DNA of 48,655 bases from Actinomycetes bacterium (GTDB lineage: Bacteria > Actinomycetota > Actinomycetes > S36-B12), in contig JAHEIZ010000018.1 in the NCBI GenBank assembly GCA_024639145.1, positions 1-48,655 of the forward strand, in the 5' to 3' direction. Below the pieces are notes generated by a model. The model was not told where the DNA came from. It ran no database searches and saw only the letters and a list, made by a program, of their open reading frames with translations. Both the position numbers and the translations under genes were made by a program. Position 1 is the stretch's first letter, and the number at the start of each line of letters is the position of its first letter. Shown here piece after piece: positions 10,163 to 17,584 of the stretch.

Positions 10163-12811
10163 CTAGTGAGCGGCTTCCTCCCATGACCTGCCGATGCCGA
10201 CGGAGACATCCAGGGGTACCTGAAGCTCGGCAGCGGCCCCCATGGCCACCCTCACGAGGACCTCCAGTTCTGCCGCTTCCCCGGGGGCCACCTCGAGCAC
10301 GAGCTCATCGTGGACCTGGAGGAGCATGCGGCTGGAGAGCCCGCTGGCGGCGAGAGAGTCGGTCAGCGCGAGCATGGCCCGCTTGACGATGTCGGCAGCC
10401 GTGCCCTGGATCGGTGCGTTCAGGGCCATCCGCTCGGCCATCTCGCGTCGCTGTCGGTTATCACTGGACAAATCGGGCAGGTATCGCCGGCGTCCGAACA
10501 TGGTCTCGGTGAAGCCGGTGGACCTCGCCTGGGTCACCACGGTGTCAAGGTAGTCGCGGACGCCTCCGAAGCGCTCGAAATAGGTGTCCATGAGTCGCTG
10601 GGCCTCGGGTGGCGAGATGTCCAGCTGACCGGACAGACCATAGGCCGACAGGCCGTAGGCAAGCCCGTAGGACATGGCCTTGATCCGACGGCGCATCTCG
10701 GCATCAACGTCGGAAGGCTTGACTCCGAAGACCTGTGCAGCCACGGTCGTATGAAGATCCTCACCGTGAGTGAATGCGGCGATGAGGCCCGCGTCGGCGG
10801 AGGCATGGGCCATGATTCGCATCTCGATCTGGCTGTAATCGGCCGTCATCAGCGACTCGAAACCATCGCCCACCACGAAGCAGCCTCGGATTCTGCGACC
10901 GGCATCGGTACGAATGGGAATGTTCTGGAGGTTCGGGTCCGCACTCGAGAGACGACCGGTGGCAGCAACTGTCTGGTTGAAGGTGGTGTGGATGCGATGG
11001 GAGGCATCCGCGAGCGGAATCAGGCCATCGACGGTCTGCCGTAGCTTTGATCGATCACGCCAGGCGAGTAGTCGTTCGAGCAACGGATCATTGGTGGTCG
11101 CATACAACCACTGAAGCGACTCCGCGTCGGTCGTGAAGCCGGTCTTGATCTTCTTGGTCTTCGGCAGCCCGCGCTCGGTGAAGAGGATCTCCTGGAGCTG
11201 CTTGGGCGATCCGAGGTTGAAAGGACGACCCACGATCTGATGAGCGGCTTCCTCGGCTACGCGCATGTCATGACCGAACTCCGAGGACAAGGAATCCAGG
11301 AGCGAGGGATCCACGGCAATGCCCAGAAACTCCATCTCCGCGAGGATGAAGATCAACGGGATCTCGAGATCATCGAGGAGAGAGATGGTTCCCTCGGACT
11401 CAAGCCGCTCTCGCTCGGCCACGGCCAGCTGCGATGTCGCCACAGCCTGGGCGGGGAGCTCATCAGAGCTAGATTCGTCGAATAGCAACTGATCCGACGT
11501 GTCACTGACGGCAAGTTCGATTCCGAGAATGCGCTGCACCACATCGCTCAGGGCAAAGCTGCGCTGATCGGGCGCAATGAGGTAAGCGCCTATGGCCGTG
11601 TCTGTGCGGAGCCCGCGCAACGAGAACCCGCGAGCAAGTAGAGCGAGCATTGGGCCCTTGGCATCGTGGATGTCCTTTGAGGCAGAACCATCTGCCAGCC
11701 ATTCACAGGCAGCCTGGGCATTGTCTGCATCGCTGAAGTCAATGACTGCGACAGCTCCCGAGCCATCGCAGACGGCCATGGCCTCGATCGTGCCGGTTCC
11801 ACGACCCCAGCTGCCGCGGAAGGCAACACCCCCGGACTTTCCCTTCAACCATGCAGCAGCCTTCCCGGCGGCGATTACGGTCGCTTCCACTGCTAGCTCG
11901 GCCGCTGCTTGCTGGGCAGGTGCACCCTCTGCCGACGGGAGCGCTGTCGCGAGTCGGTCACGGAGTGCACGGAATTGCAGGGCGGTGAAGAGTTCGTCCA
12001 CGGCGTCTGCGTCGTACGGCACGAGCCGACATGCAGACGGGTCAGTGTCGATTGGCGCATCATGGCGAAGCGCTGTCAGGTCACGATTGAGCATGACGTG
12101 AGCGAGATTGGCGCGCAGCGACTCCCCCACCTTGCCCGACACTGCATCCGCGTTGTCGATGAGCGATGCTAGGGAGCCATACTCGCGAATCCACTTTGCC
12201 GCGGTCTTCTCGCCGACACCCGGAATGCCCGGGAGGTTATCGCTGGGATCGCCACGAAGAGCCGCATAGTCGGCGTACTGAACCGGGGTGAGCCCGTACT
12301 TCTCCTCGACAGCTGCCGGCGTCATCCGCGCGAGGTCTGACGTGCCCTTGCGTGGATAGAGAACCGTGGTGTGCTCGTCGACAAGCTGGAATGAGTCACG
12401 ATCCCCGGTCATGATCAGGACGTCGTGATCGCTGGCCAGCGCGCGCGTGGTCAACGTCGCGATGATGTCGTCCGCCTCGAAGTTCGGGCAGTCCACCACG
12501 GTGATGTTGAGGGCGGAGAGAACCTCCTTGATCAGCTCGACCTGTCCTTTGAACTCAGGCGGCGAGGCCGACCGAGTGGCCTTGTACTCCGGGTACATCT
12601 CCGTACGAAAGGTGGTGCGTGAAATGTCAAAGGCGACAACGACATGCGATGGCTTCTCGTCCCGCAGCACATTCAGGAGCATCGACGTGAACCCATAGAC
12701 CGCATTGGTCGGCTGGCCGGTCGTGGTGGTGAAGTTCTCGGGAGGTAGCGCGAAGAAGGCTCGGTAGGCCAACGAATGCCCGTCGAGCAGCAGTACGCGG
12801 TCGCGGGTCAT
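10163..12811 (-). CDS. polA: DNA polymerase I with decayed proofreading domain
   Basis: Repair and Okazaki-fragment polymerase with 5'-nuclease activity, 882 residues. The N-terminal 5'-3' exonuclease (1-290) has LLLDGHSL, FEADD (111-115) and GDPSDNLPGIPGVGEKT. The middle domain (about 300-470) aligns with the 3'-5' exonuclease, but the place of the catalytic DxE of E. coli reads FRGSWGRG, so proofreading is most likely lost, as in other actinobacterial PolA. The polymerase has motif A DYSQIEMR (658-665), motif B RRRIKAMSYGLAYG (707-720) and motif C QVHDE (832-836). Start is ATG with a TACGAT box 6 nt upstream and no ribosome site, so it may be leaderless. It is divergent from the thioesterase. 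Confidence 0.97.
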   Translation of the reverse strand: MTRDRVLLLDGHSLAYRAFFALPPENFTTTTGQPTNAVYGFTSMLLNVLRDEKPSHVVVAFDISRTTFRTEMYPEYKATRSASPPEFKGQVELIKEVLSALNITVVDCPNFEADDIIATLTTRALASDHDVLIMTGDRDSFQLVDEHTTVLYPRKGTSDLARMTPAAVEEKYGLTPVQYADYAALRGDPSDNLPGIPGVGEKTAAKWIREYGSLASLIDNADAVSGKVGESLRANLAHVMLNRDLTALRHDAPIDTDPSACRLVPYDADAVDELFTALQFRALRDRLATALPSAEGAPAQQAAAELAVEATVIAAGKAAAWLKGKSGGVAFRGSWGRGTGTIEAMAVCDGSGAVAVIDFSDADNAQAACEWLADGSASKDIHDAKGPMLALLARGFSLRGLRTDTAIGAYLIAPDQRSFALSDVVQRILGIELAVSDTSDQLLFDESSSDELPAQAVATSQLAVAERERLESEGTISLLDDLEIPLIFILAEMEFLGIAVDPSLLDSLSSEFGHDMRVAEEAAHQIVGRPFNLGSPKQLQEILFTERGLPKTKKIKTGFTTDAESLQWLYATTNDPLLERLLAWRDRSKLRQTVDGLIPLADASHRIHTTFNQTVAATGRLSSADPNLQNIPIRTDAGRRIRGCFVVGDGFESLMTADYSQIEMRIMAHASADAGLIAAFTHGEDLHTTVAAQVFGVKPSDVDAEMRRRIKAMSYGLAYGLSAYGLSGQLDISPPEAQRLMDTYFERFGGVRDYLDTVVTQARSTGFTETMFGRRRYLPDLSSDNRQRREMAERMALNAPIQGTAADIVKRAMLALTDSLAASGLSSRMLLQVHDELVLEVAPGEAAELEVLVRVAMGAAAELQVPLDVSVGIGRSWEEAAH

Positions 12812-12817
12812 TCATGC

Positions 12818-12823
12818 ATCGTA
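12818..12823 (-). promoter_or_regulatory. -10 element for leaderless polA
   Basis: On the minus strand TACGAT ends exactly 6 nt before the polA ATG. No Shine-Dalgarno sequence is present. Its expected -35 area would fall on the -10 box of the divergent thioesterase promoter. Confidence 0.5.
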
Positions 12824-12841
12824 GGGGCTGCCGCTATCGCC

Positions 12842-12847
12842 TAGGGT
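12842..12847 (+). promoter_or_regulatory. -10 element for leaderless thioesterase gene
   Basis: TAGGGT ends 6 nt before the GTG at 12854. GGTGAGG overlaps the same stretch and could act as a weak ribosome site, so the leaderless reading is not certain. Confidence 0.45.
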
Positions 12848-12853
12848 GAGGTC

Positions 12854-13243
12854 GTGGACCTCTCGTTGCTGCCTAGAAGCGCCCTTGACGACAAGCTCGG
12901 AATCGTGATCACCGAGGCTGAACCCGGCCGAGTGGTCGCGACCATGCCGGTCGAGGGCAATACTCAGCCGTTCGGTCTCCTCCATGGTGGTGCCAATGGC
13001 GTGATCGCCGAGACTGTGGGGTCCGTCGCAGCTGCTCTGCAAGCCGGCCCCGGCTTCACGATCGTGGGCACCGAGCTCTCGTGCACGCACCATGGCTCCG
13101 CGACATCCGGCCTGGTCACGGCCACGGCCACGAAGATCCATCAGGGGCGTCAACTGGCCGTCTATGACATCCGCATCGTCGATGAGACCGGCAGGCCGAC
13201 CTGCACGGCGCGGCTGACCTGCATGATCCGGCCCGTGGGCTGA
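12854..13243 (+). CDS. Hotdog-fold acyl-CoA thioesterase (PaaI/YdiI-like)
   Basis: A 129-residue single-hotdog thioesterase. The signature GLLHGGANGVIAETVGSVAA (about 41-60) matches the HGG...E active-site pattern of E. coli YdiI/MenI and EntH, where the glutamate is catalytic (here near residue 53). By that resemblance it may hydrolyse 1,4-dihydroxy-2-naphthoyl-CoA in menaquinone synthesis, but a general acyl-CoA proofreading role is equally possible and no men genes lie nearby. The start is GTG 12854. Its stop abuts the stop of convergent pdtaR with no spacing. A thioesterase at this spot near polA and pdtaR is, from memory, common in actinobacteria. Confidence 0.85.
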   Translation: MDLSLLPRSALDDKLGIVITEAEPGRVVATMPVEGNTQPFGLLHGGANGVIAETVGSVAAALQAGPGFTIVGTELSCTHHGSATSGLVTATATKIHQGRQLAVYDIRIVDETGRPTCTARLTCMIRPVG

Positions 13244-13813
13244 TCAGGCCCCTTCGAGCACTGCAGCCGACACCTCGGCCAGGGTTACCCGAGAATCCAT
13301 CGCCTGACGACGAAGGACCGCGAAGGCCTCCGATTCGGTGATTCCGTGGTCAGTCTGCAGCCGTGCCTTGGCGCGCTCGACGATGTCGCGCGCAGCGAGT
13401 CGATCGCCGAGATCCATGACCTCGCCCTCGAGATCGCGCATTTGCTGCCACCTCGCCGCAGCCATCTCGATCGCCGGTGCGAGATCAGCCTTGGTGAAGG
13501 GCTTGACGAGATATCCGAGGACTCCCGCGGACGCAGCTCTCGAGATCATGTCTTGCTGGCTGAATGCGGTGACCATCACGACCGCGGACTGTCGGGCGGA
13601 AATGATCTCCTCCGCGGCCGACAAGCCGTCTCGTACGGGCATGGCCACATCGAGGAAACAGACATCTGGCCTGAGTTCGGCGGCACGATCAACGGCCGAC
13701 TGGCCATCGCCGACCTGGGCGACAACTTCGTAACCGAGCTCGCCGAGCATCTCGACGAGATCCAGGCGAATCAGGGATTCGTCCTCGGCAACCAGGATCC
13801 GAGCAGAACTCAT
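13244..13813 (-). CDS. pdtaR: ANTAR-domain response regulator (PdtaR type)
   Basis: Response regulator that acts on RNA rather than DNA. The receiver domain (about 4-120) has the acidic pair E10/D11, the phosphoacceptor D55 in CFLDVAMP, T82 and K104 in VKPF. A coiled linker is followed by an ANTAR domain (about 125-182) that in relatives binds twin hexaloop hairpins in mRNA leaders to antiterminate. The 189 residues match M. tuberculosis Rv1626 in size and architecture. No histidine kinase is adjacent, so the partner (PdtaS-like) must be elsewhere. ATG start with TAGGGT 6 nt upstream and no ribosome site: probably leaderless. Confidence 0.93.
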   Translation of the reverse strand: MSSARILVAEDESLIRLDLVEMLGELGYEVVAQVGDGQSAVDRAAELRPDVCFLDVAMPVRDGLSAAEEIISARQSAVVMVTAFSQQDMISRAASAGVLGYLVKPFTKADLAPAIEMAAARWQQMRDLEGEVMDLGDRLAARDIVERAKARLQTDHGITESEAFAVLRRQAMDSRVTLAEVSAAVLEGA

Positions 13814-13819
13814 GCAACC

Positions 13820-13825
13820 ACCCTA
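13820..13825 (-). promoter_or_regulatory. -10 element for leaderless pdtaR
   Basis: The minus strand reads TAGGGT then 6 nt (GGTTGC) then the pdtaR ATG. The same hexamer and spacing occur before the thioesterase gene. Confidence 0.5.
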
Positions 13826-13848
13826 ATCGGGTCAGACCCCAAGACCGT

Positions 13849-13854
13849 TAGCCT
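13849..13854 (+). promoter_or_regulatory. Possible -10 element for tRNA-Leu
   Basis: TAGCCT (TANNNT) ends 9 nt before the first base of the tRNA, a usual distance for a short 5' leader. No convincing -35 was found. Confidence 0.35.
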
Positions 13855-13863
13855 TGCTCCCGC

Positions 13864-13937
13864 GCCCCGGTACCCCAACCGGCAGAGGGAGCCGACTCAA
13901 ACTCGGTCCAGTGTGGGTTCGAATCCCACCCGGGGCA
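13864..13937 (+). tRNA. tRNA-Leu(CAA)-like, class I shape
   Basis: A 74-nt cloverleaf folds cleanly. The acceptor GCCCCGG/CCGGGGC is a perfect 7 bp with A73. T8 is present. The D arm has a 3-bp CCC/GGG stem, a C-A mismatch and a Leu-style loop with GG. The anticodon stem GCCGA/TCGGT (one G-U) closes the loop CTCAAAC with T33 and A37, giving anticodon CAA (codon UUG, Leu). The T arm GTGGG/CCCAC has the loop TTCGAAT. No 3' CCA is encoded. The odd point is the variable region: only 5 nt (CCAGT), whereas bacterial tRNA-Leu normally has a long variable arm. Identity as Leu rests on the anticodon, A73 and D-loop style. It points head-on into nusB with 1 nt between. Confidence 0.8.
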
Positions 13938-13938
13938 C

Positions 13939-14382
13939 TTAGTCAGATGCGACCACAGGTTCGATACCGAGCCGAGGCTTGACCTCTGAGAGACGTGCAA
14001 GGAGCCCGTTCACGAAGCTCGAAGACTCATCTGTAGAGAGATCCTGGGCCAAGGCAACGGCCTCCGACATTGCGACAGTATCGGGGATGTCATCGCGGTA
14101 CAGCACCTCGTAGGCCGACAGACGCAGCAGGGAGCGATCGACTGCGGGCATCCGGTCGAGACTCCATCCCATCGAATACGTGCTGAGCAACTCGTCGATG
14201 CGCTCCTGGTGTGCGATCACTCCCTCGACGAGATCGGTCACGTAGGAGTTGAGCTCAGGCTCCCCCTCGGATGCCCGACGAGAGGTCTGGGTCGCGAGAA
14301 CATCAAGAGGTGCGAGCTCGCGCATATCGGCTTCGTACAGAATGTCGAGTGCGCGCTTACGGGCCTTGCTGCGGGCTGACAT
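13939..14382 (-). CDS. nusB: Transcription antitermination factor NusB
   Basis: All-helical RNA-binding factor that pairs with NusE (S10) on boxA of rRNA operons. It has 147 residues, starting MSARSKARKRALDILYEAD. It keeps the typical late motifs LLRLSAYEVLYRDDIP and AVALAQDLSTDESSSFVNGLL. It is the last gene of the efp-nusB end of the aro operon, 3 nt downstream of efp. The TAA stop lies 1 nt from the 3' end of the opposing tRNA-Leu, leaving no room for a terminator, so readthrough would make antisense to the tRNA. Confidence 0.96.
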   Translation of the reverse strand: MSARSKARKRALDILYEADMRELAPLDVLATQTSRRASEGEPELNSYVTDLVEGVIAHQERIDELLSTYSMGWSLDRMPAVDRSLLRLSAYEVLYRDDIPDTVAMSEAVALAQDLSTDESSSFVNGLLARLSEVKPRLGIEPVVASD

Positions 14383-14385
14383 CGG

Positions 14386-14946
14386 CTAGTTCACGCGACC
14401 GATATACGAGCCGTCGCGAGTATCGACCTTGATCTTGGTGTCGGACTCGATGAACAGCGGAACCTGAATGGTCGCGCCGGTCTCGAGCGTGGCGGGCTTA
14501 GTTCCACCTGTCGAGCGATCACCCTGGAGGCCCGGCTCGGTGTACGTGATCATCAGCTCAACCGATGCCGGGAGCTCGACAATGATTGCCGTGCCGTTGT
14601 GCACGCTGACATTCGCGACCTGGTTCTCGAGCAGGTAGTCAGCCGAATCGCCGACGACGGCGTTGGAGACCGTGTACTGGTCGAAGGAGACGGTGTCCAT
14701 GAAGATCCAGTCATCGCCATCGCGGTACAAGTACTGCATATCGCGGCGATCGACATTCTCTGTCTCGACCTTGACACCAGCGTTGAAGGTGCGATCGACG
14801 ACCTTGCCGGTCAGCACGTTCTTCAGCTTCGAGCGCACGAATGCCCCGCCCTTGCCCGGCTTGACGTGCTGGAACTCGATGACTGTCCAGAGCTGGCCGT
14901 CGATATTGAGGACGAGGCCGTTCTTCAGGTCATTACTGGTTGCCAC
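14386..14946 (-). CDS. efp: Elongation factor P
   Basis: Rescues ribosomes stalled on polyproline by entering near the E site. The 186 residues carry the three beta-barrel domains: a KOW-like N domain (about 1-65) and two OB domains. The loop that reaches the peptidyl centre reads KPGKGGAF with the tip lysine K32. This is a lysine-type EF-P; I see no epmA, epmB or ymfI modification gene here. The loop is PGKGG rather than the PGKGP described for the unmodified actinobacterial type. Start is GTG with AGGAG 6 nt upstream. It precedes nusB, as in mycobacteria (Rv2534c-Rv2533c). Confidence 0.97.
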   Translation of the reverse strand: MATSNDLKNGLVLNIDGQLWTVIEFQHVKPGKGGAFVRSKLKNVLTGKVVDRTFNAGVKVETENVDRRDMQYLYRDGDDWIFMDTVSFDQYTVSNAVVGDSADYLLENQVANVSVHNGTAIIVELPASVELMITYTEPGLQGDRSTGGTKPATLETGATIQVPLFIESDTKIKVDTRDGSYIGRVN

Positions 14947-14970
14947 GATGTCTCCTGCGCTTGTCGGTCG

Positions 14971-16038
14971 TCAGCCCACGATTCGAAGGTCGCGCGGACT
15001 CGTCGTGAGACTGCGGTGACCATCGGCCGTGACCAGGAGGGAATCCTCGATGCGGACTCCCCCACGGCCGGGAAGGTAGACCCCAGGCTCAACGGTGATC
15101 GTTGTTTCGGCCGTAAGCCTACCTTCGGAGCGAGGCCCGATCATCGGGGCCTCATGTATCTCCAGCCCCGTACCATGCCCGAGCCCATGGCCGAAGTACT
15201 CGCCGTACCCGGCGTCGACAATCACGTCGCGTGCCGAAGAGTCCAATTCGGCACAACTGACACCGGCGCGCACCGCTGAACGACCTGAAGCCGCTGCACG
15301 TGCGACGAGGGCATGGAGGTCCATCTGCCAGGAACTCGGGTCGCCCACGACGAATGTCCGGGTCATATCGGCGTGATATCCGGCCACCCGCGCCCCGCTG
15401 TCGATCACGAGGAGGTCGCCTACGGCAATCTGTGTGGCACCGGGCTCATGATGCGGCTTGGCTGAATTCGCTCCAGTGGCAACGATGGTCGGAAAGGCTC
15501 GATCCTCAGCGCCCATTTCCCCAAAGAGCTGCTCGAGCCGCCTGGCGAGATGAACTTCGGTATCGCCGACAGCGATCTCACGGACCAAGGCGTCAACAGC
15601 GTACGACGTGATCAGATTTGCACGCTCGAGTGAAGCGATCTCAGCAGCATCCTTGCGCGCTCTCAGGATCGCAACGGGTGATTCGATGACACGAGCAGAA
15701 AGCCCGCTGGCCGATAGCGATTCCATTGCCTCGAATGCCACGCCTCGATCGACGGAGACCTCACGTGCGCCCTGATCAACACACTGCTGACTCGTCGCGC
15801 TCACGCACGCACGTGCCACGAGCACGCCCAGATCGGGGCATTGCTCTGCCGCCTGTTCTACGTAGCGCCCATCGGTGCAGAAGATGTCCCCGTCAGCACC
15901 CGAACTTGAGATGAACAGCGCGGCATTGCTGCCGCTGAAGCCAGTGAGGTAGCGAATATCAGCCAAACTCGTGACAAGCAGGCCATCACCTTGATCCGTG
16001 AGCAGCCCGCGTAGGCGGTCTCGCCGCTCGCTCGACAT
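14971..16038 (-). CDS. pepQ: M24B metallopeptidase (Xaa-Pro peptidase, PepQ-like)
   Basis: Cytoplasmic peptidase for Xaa-Pro bonds, 355 residues. The N-terminal creatinase-like domain (about 1-130) is followed by a pita-bread catalytic domain with all five metal ligands: D213 (VIDSGA), D224 (HADMTRT), H288 (HGLGHGTG), E317 (VEPGVY) and E331 (RIEDS). I start at ATG 16038, one base after the aroQ stop (TGAGATG). A 28-residue longer frame exists but runs into aroQ and lacks family similarity. It lies between aroQ and efp. Peptidase or dipeptidase specificity cannot be decided from sequence. Confidence 0.93.
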   Translation of the reverse strand: MSSERRDRLRGLLTDQGDGLLVTSLADIRYLTGFSGSNAALFISSSGADGDIFCTDGRYVEQAAEQCPDLGVLVARACVSATSQQCVDQGAREVSVDRGVAFEAMESLSASGLSARVIESPVAILRARKDAAEIASLERANLITSYAVDALVREIAVGDTEVHLARRLEQLFGEMGAEDRAFPTIVATGANSAKPHHEPGATQIAVGDLLVIDSGARVAGYHADMTRTFVVGDPSSWQMDLHALVARAAASGRSAVRAGVSCAELDSSARDVIVDAGYGEYFGHGLGHGTGLEIHEAPMIGPRSEGRLTAETTITVEPGVYLPGRGGVRIEDSLLVTADGHRSLTTSPRDLRIVG

Positions 16039-16039
16039 C

Positions 16040-16468
16040 TCAGGTCTGGGCAAGCGCCTGGAAGGCGAGCACGTAGCCGGTAAGTCCGAAGCCGGCAATC
16101 GTTCCCGTGGCAACACCGGCAATCACGGAGTTGTGCCTGAACTCCTCGCGGGCCGCCGGATTCGAGATGTGAACCTCAATCAGGGGAGCTGTCAGCATGG
16201 CGCAGGCGTCACGTACCGCGTAGGAGTAATGGGTGAAAGCAGCCGGATTCAAGATCACGGGGGTCGATGAATCGGCCGCTTCGTGCAGCCAGCCAATGAG
16301 CTCGGCTTCGTCATTGGTCTGGCGAACGTCGGCTAACATGCCATGCGACGCAGCCGCACTTTCGCACGCGCTCACGAGGTCAGCGAAGGTCGATGCACCG
16401 TAAATACCGGGCTCGCGCGTGCCGAGTCGATTCAGATTGGGTCCGTTGAGGACGAGGACGGCGTTCAC
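16040..16468 (-). CDS. aroQ: 3-dehydroquinate dehydratase, type II
   Basis: Third step of the shikimate pathway, dehydrating 3-dehydroquinate by the type II (anti) mechanism. It has 142 residues. [16 protein letters not shown] holds the flexible lid with catalytic Tyr near 23; [15 protein letters not shown] has Asn74 and His80; EVHISN has His100. Start is GTG. It lies 15 nt downstream of aroB. A TAGCCT hexamer ends 6 nt before the GTG, so besides cotranscription it may have a private leaderless promoter. Confidence 0.96.
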   Translation of the reverse strand: MNAVLVLNGPNLNRLGTREPGIYGASTFADLVSACESAAASHGMLADVRQTNDEAELIGWLHEAADSSTPVILNPAAFTHYSYAVRDACAMLTAPLIEVHISNPAAREEFRHNSVIAGVATGTIAGFGLTGYVLAFQALAQT

Positions 16469-16474
16469 CGCTCC

Positions 16475-16480
16475 AGGCTA
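16475..16480 (-). promoter_or_regulatory. Possible internal -10 element before aroQ
   Basis: On the minus strand TAGCCT ends 6 nt before the aroQ GTG, the same geometry as the other leaderless candidates. The intervening GGAGCG is too close to the start to be a good ribosome site. It could be chance, as aroQ lies inside an operon. Confidence 0.3.
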
Positions 16481-16483
16481 GCG

Positions 16484-17584
16484 TCAGTCTGACGAAATCC
16501 TGTCATAGGCGGCGCGCAAGACCTCGTGGGATGGGCCCTGAAGGGCTGCCGGTGATCCGATCGAGTCGAGAATGACGAACCTGAGCTGCGAGCCGCGAGC
16601 CTTCTTGTCGATCGACATGGCAGCGAGCAACTCATCCCAATGACCTTCGTCGTATGAGGTGGGCAAACCAAGGAGTTCAAGGATCTCCCGATGCTCGGCA
16701 ACACCATCGCTACTGAGATGCCCGGTGAGATGGGAGAGTTCGGCCACGTAGACCATGCCGACGGCCACCGCATCCCCATGGCGCCAGCGATAGTGCTCAT
16801 TGCGCTCGATCGCATGCCCGAAGGTGTGCCCGTAGTTGAGTACTTCTCGGCCGAGCTTGCGACTCGAGCTCGTCGCAGAAGTCTCACGAAGGTCCTCGCT
16901 GACGACATCGGCCTTGACCTGCACCGCCCGTCGGATCAGATCAGGAAGCAGGTCTCCATGTGCGTCGAGTGCATCATCGGGTGAACGGCGGACGTCGATC
17001 AGGATGCTCGTGTCGCGCGCGAACCCCACTTTCACGACTTCGGCCATGCCTGCCACGAGATCGGCATGAGGCAATGTGCTCAGGCACGAGACATCGCACA
17101 GGACCCCGACAGGGCTGTGAAAACTCCCGACCAAATTCTTGCCGACAGGCGTATTGATGCCGGTCTTTCCGCCCACGGCAGCATCCACCATGCCCAGCAG
17201 AGTCGTGGGAACGTGCACTACTCGAATGCCGCGCAGCCAGGTCGCTGCGACGAATCCGGCCAGGTCGGTGGTGGCTCCGCCGCCTATGCTGACGATTGCG
17301 TCATTGCGCGTGAAGCCGGCATCGCCGAGGGCTCCCCAGCACATTGCGGCAACACTAGAAGTCTTCGCATCCTCGGCGTCGGGCAACTCGATCTCACGAA
17401 CTGTCAGGCCCGCCTCACGAATTATGAGAGCAATCTCCGACGACAGCTTTCGCTGAGTGGGCGCATGAATCACGGCCACTCGGTCAGCACCCGGAATCAT
17501 TGAGACGAGCGAACCGAGCAGATCGGTGCCGATGACAACGTCGTACTCGACCTCCGCCGACACGCGAACCGTGGTGGCTCTCAT
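16484..17584 (-). CDS. aroB: 3-dehydroquinate synthase
   Basis: Second shikimate step: NAD+- and metal-dependent cyclisation of DAHP to 3-dehydroquinate. It has 366 residues. The NAD-binding SIGGGATTDLAGFVAATWLRG (about 98-118) and HVPTTLLGMVDAAVGGKTGIN follow the family closely. Metal ligands come from the Glu of AGMAEVVKVG, His in LNYGHTFGHAIE and the later His in WRHGDAVAVGM. The ATG overlaps the aroK stop by 4 nt, so the pair is translationally coupled. Confidence 0.97.
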   Translation of the reverse strand: MRATTVRVSAEVEYDVVIGTDLLGSLVSMIPGADRVAVIHAPTQRKLSSEIALIIREAGLTVREIELPDAEDAKTSSVAAMCWGALGDAGFTRNDAIVSIGGGATTDLAGFVAATWLRGIRVVHVPTTLLGMVDAAVGGKTGINTPVGKNLVGSFHSPVGVLCDVSCLSTLPHADLVAGMAEVVKVGFARDTSILIDVRRSPDDALDAHGDLLPDLIRRAVQVKADVVSEDLRETSATSSSRKLGREVLNYGHTFGHAIERNEHYRWRHGDAVAVGMVYVAELSHLTGHLSSDGVAEHREILELLGLPTSYDEGHWDELLAAMSIDKKARGSQLRFVILDSIGSPAALQGPSHEVLRAAYDRISSD

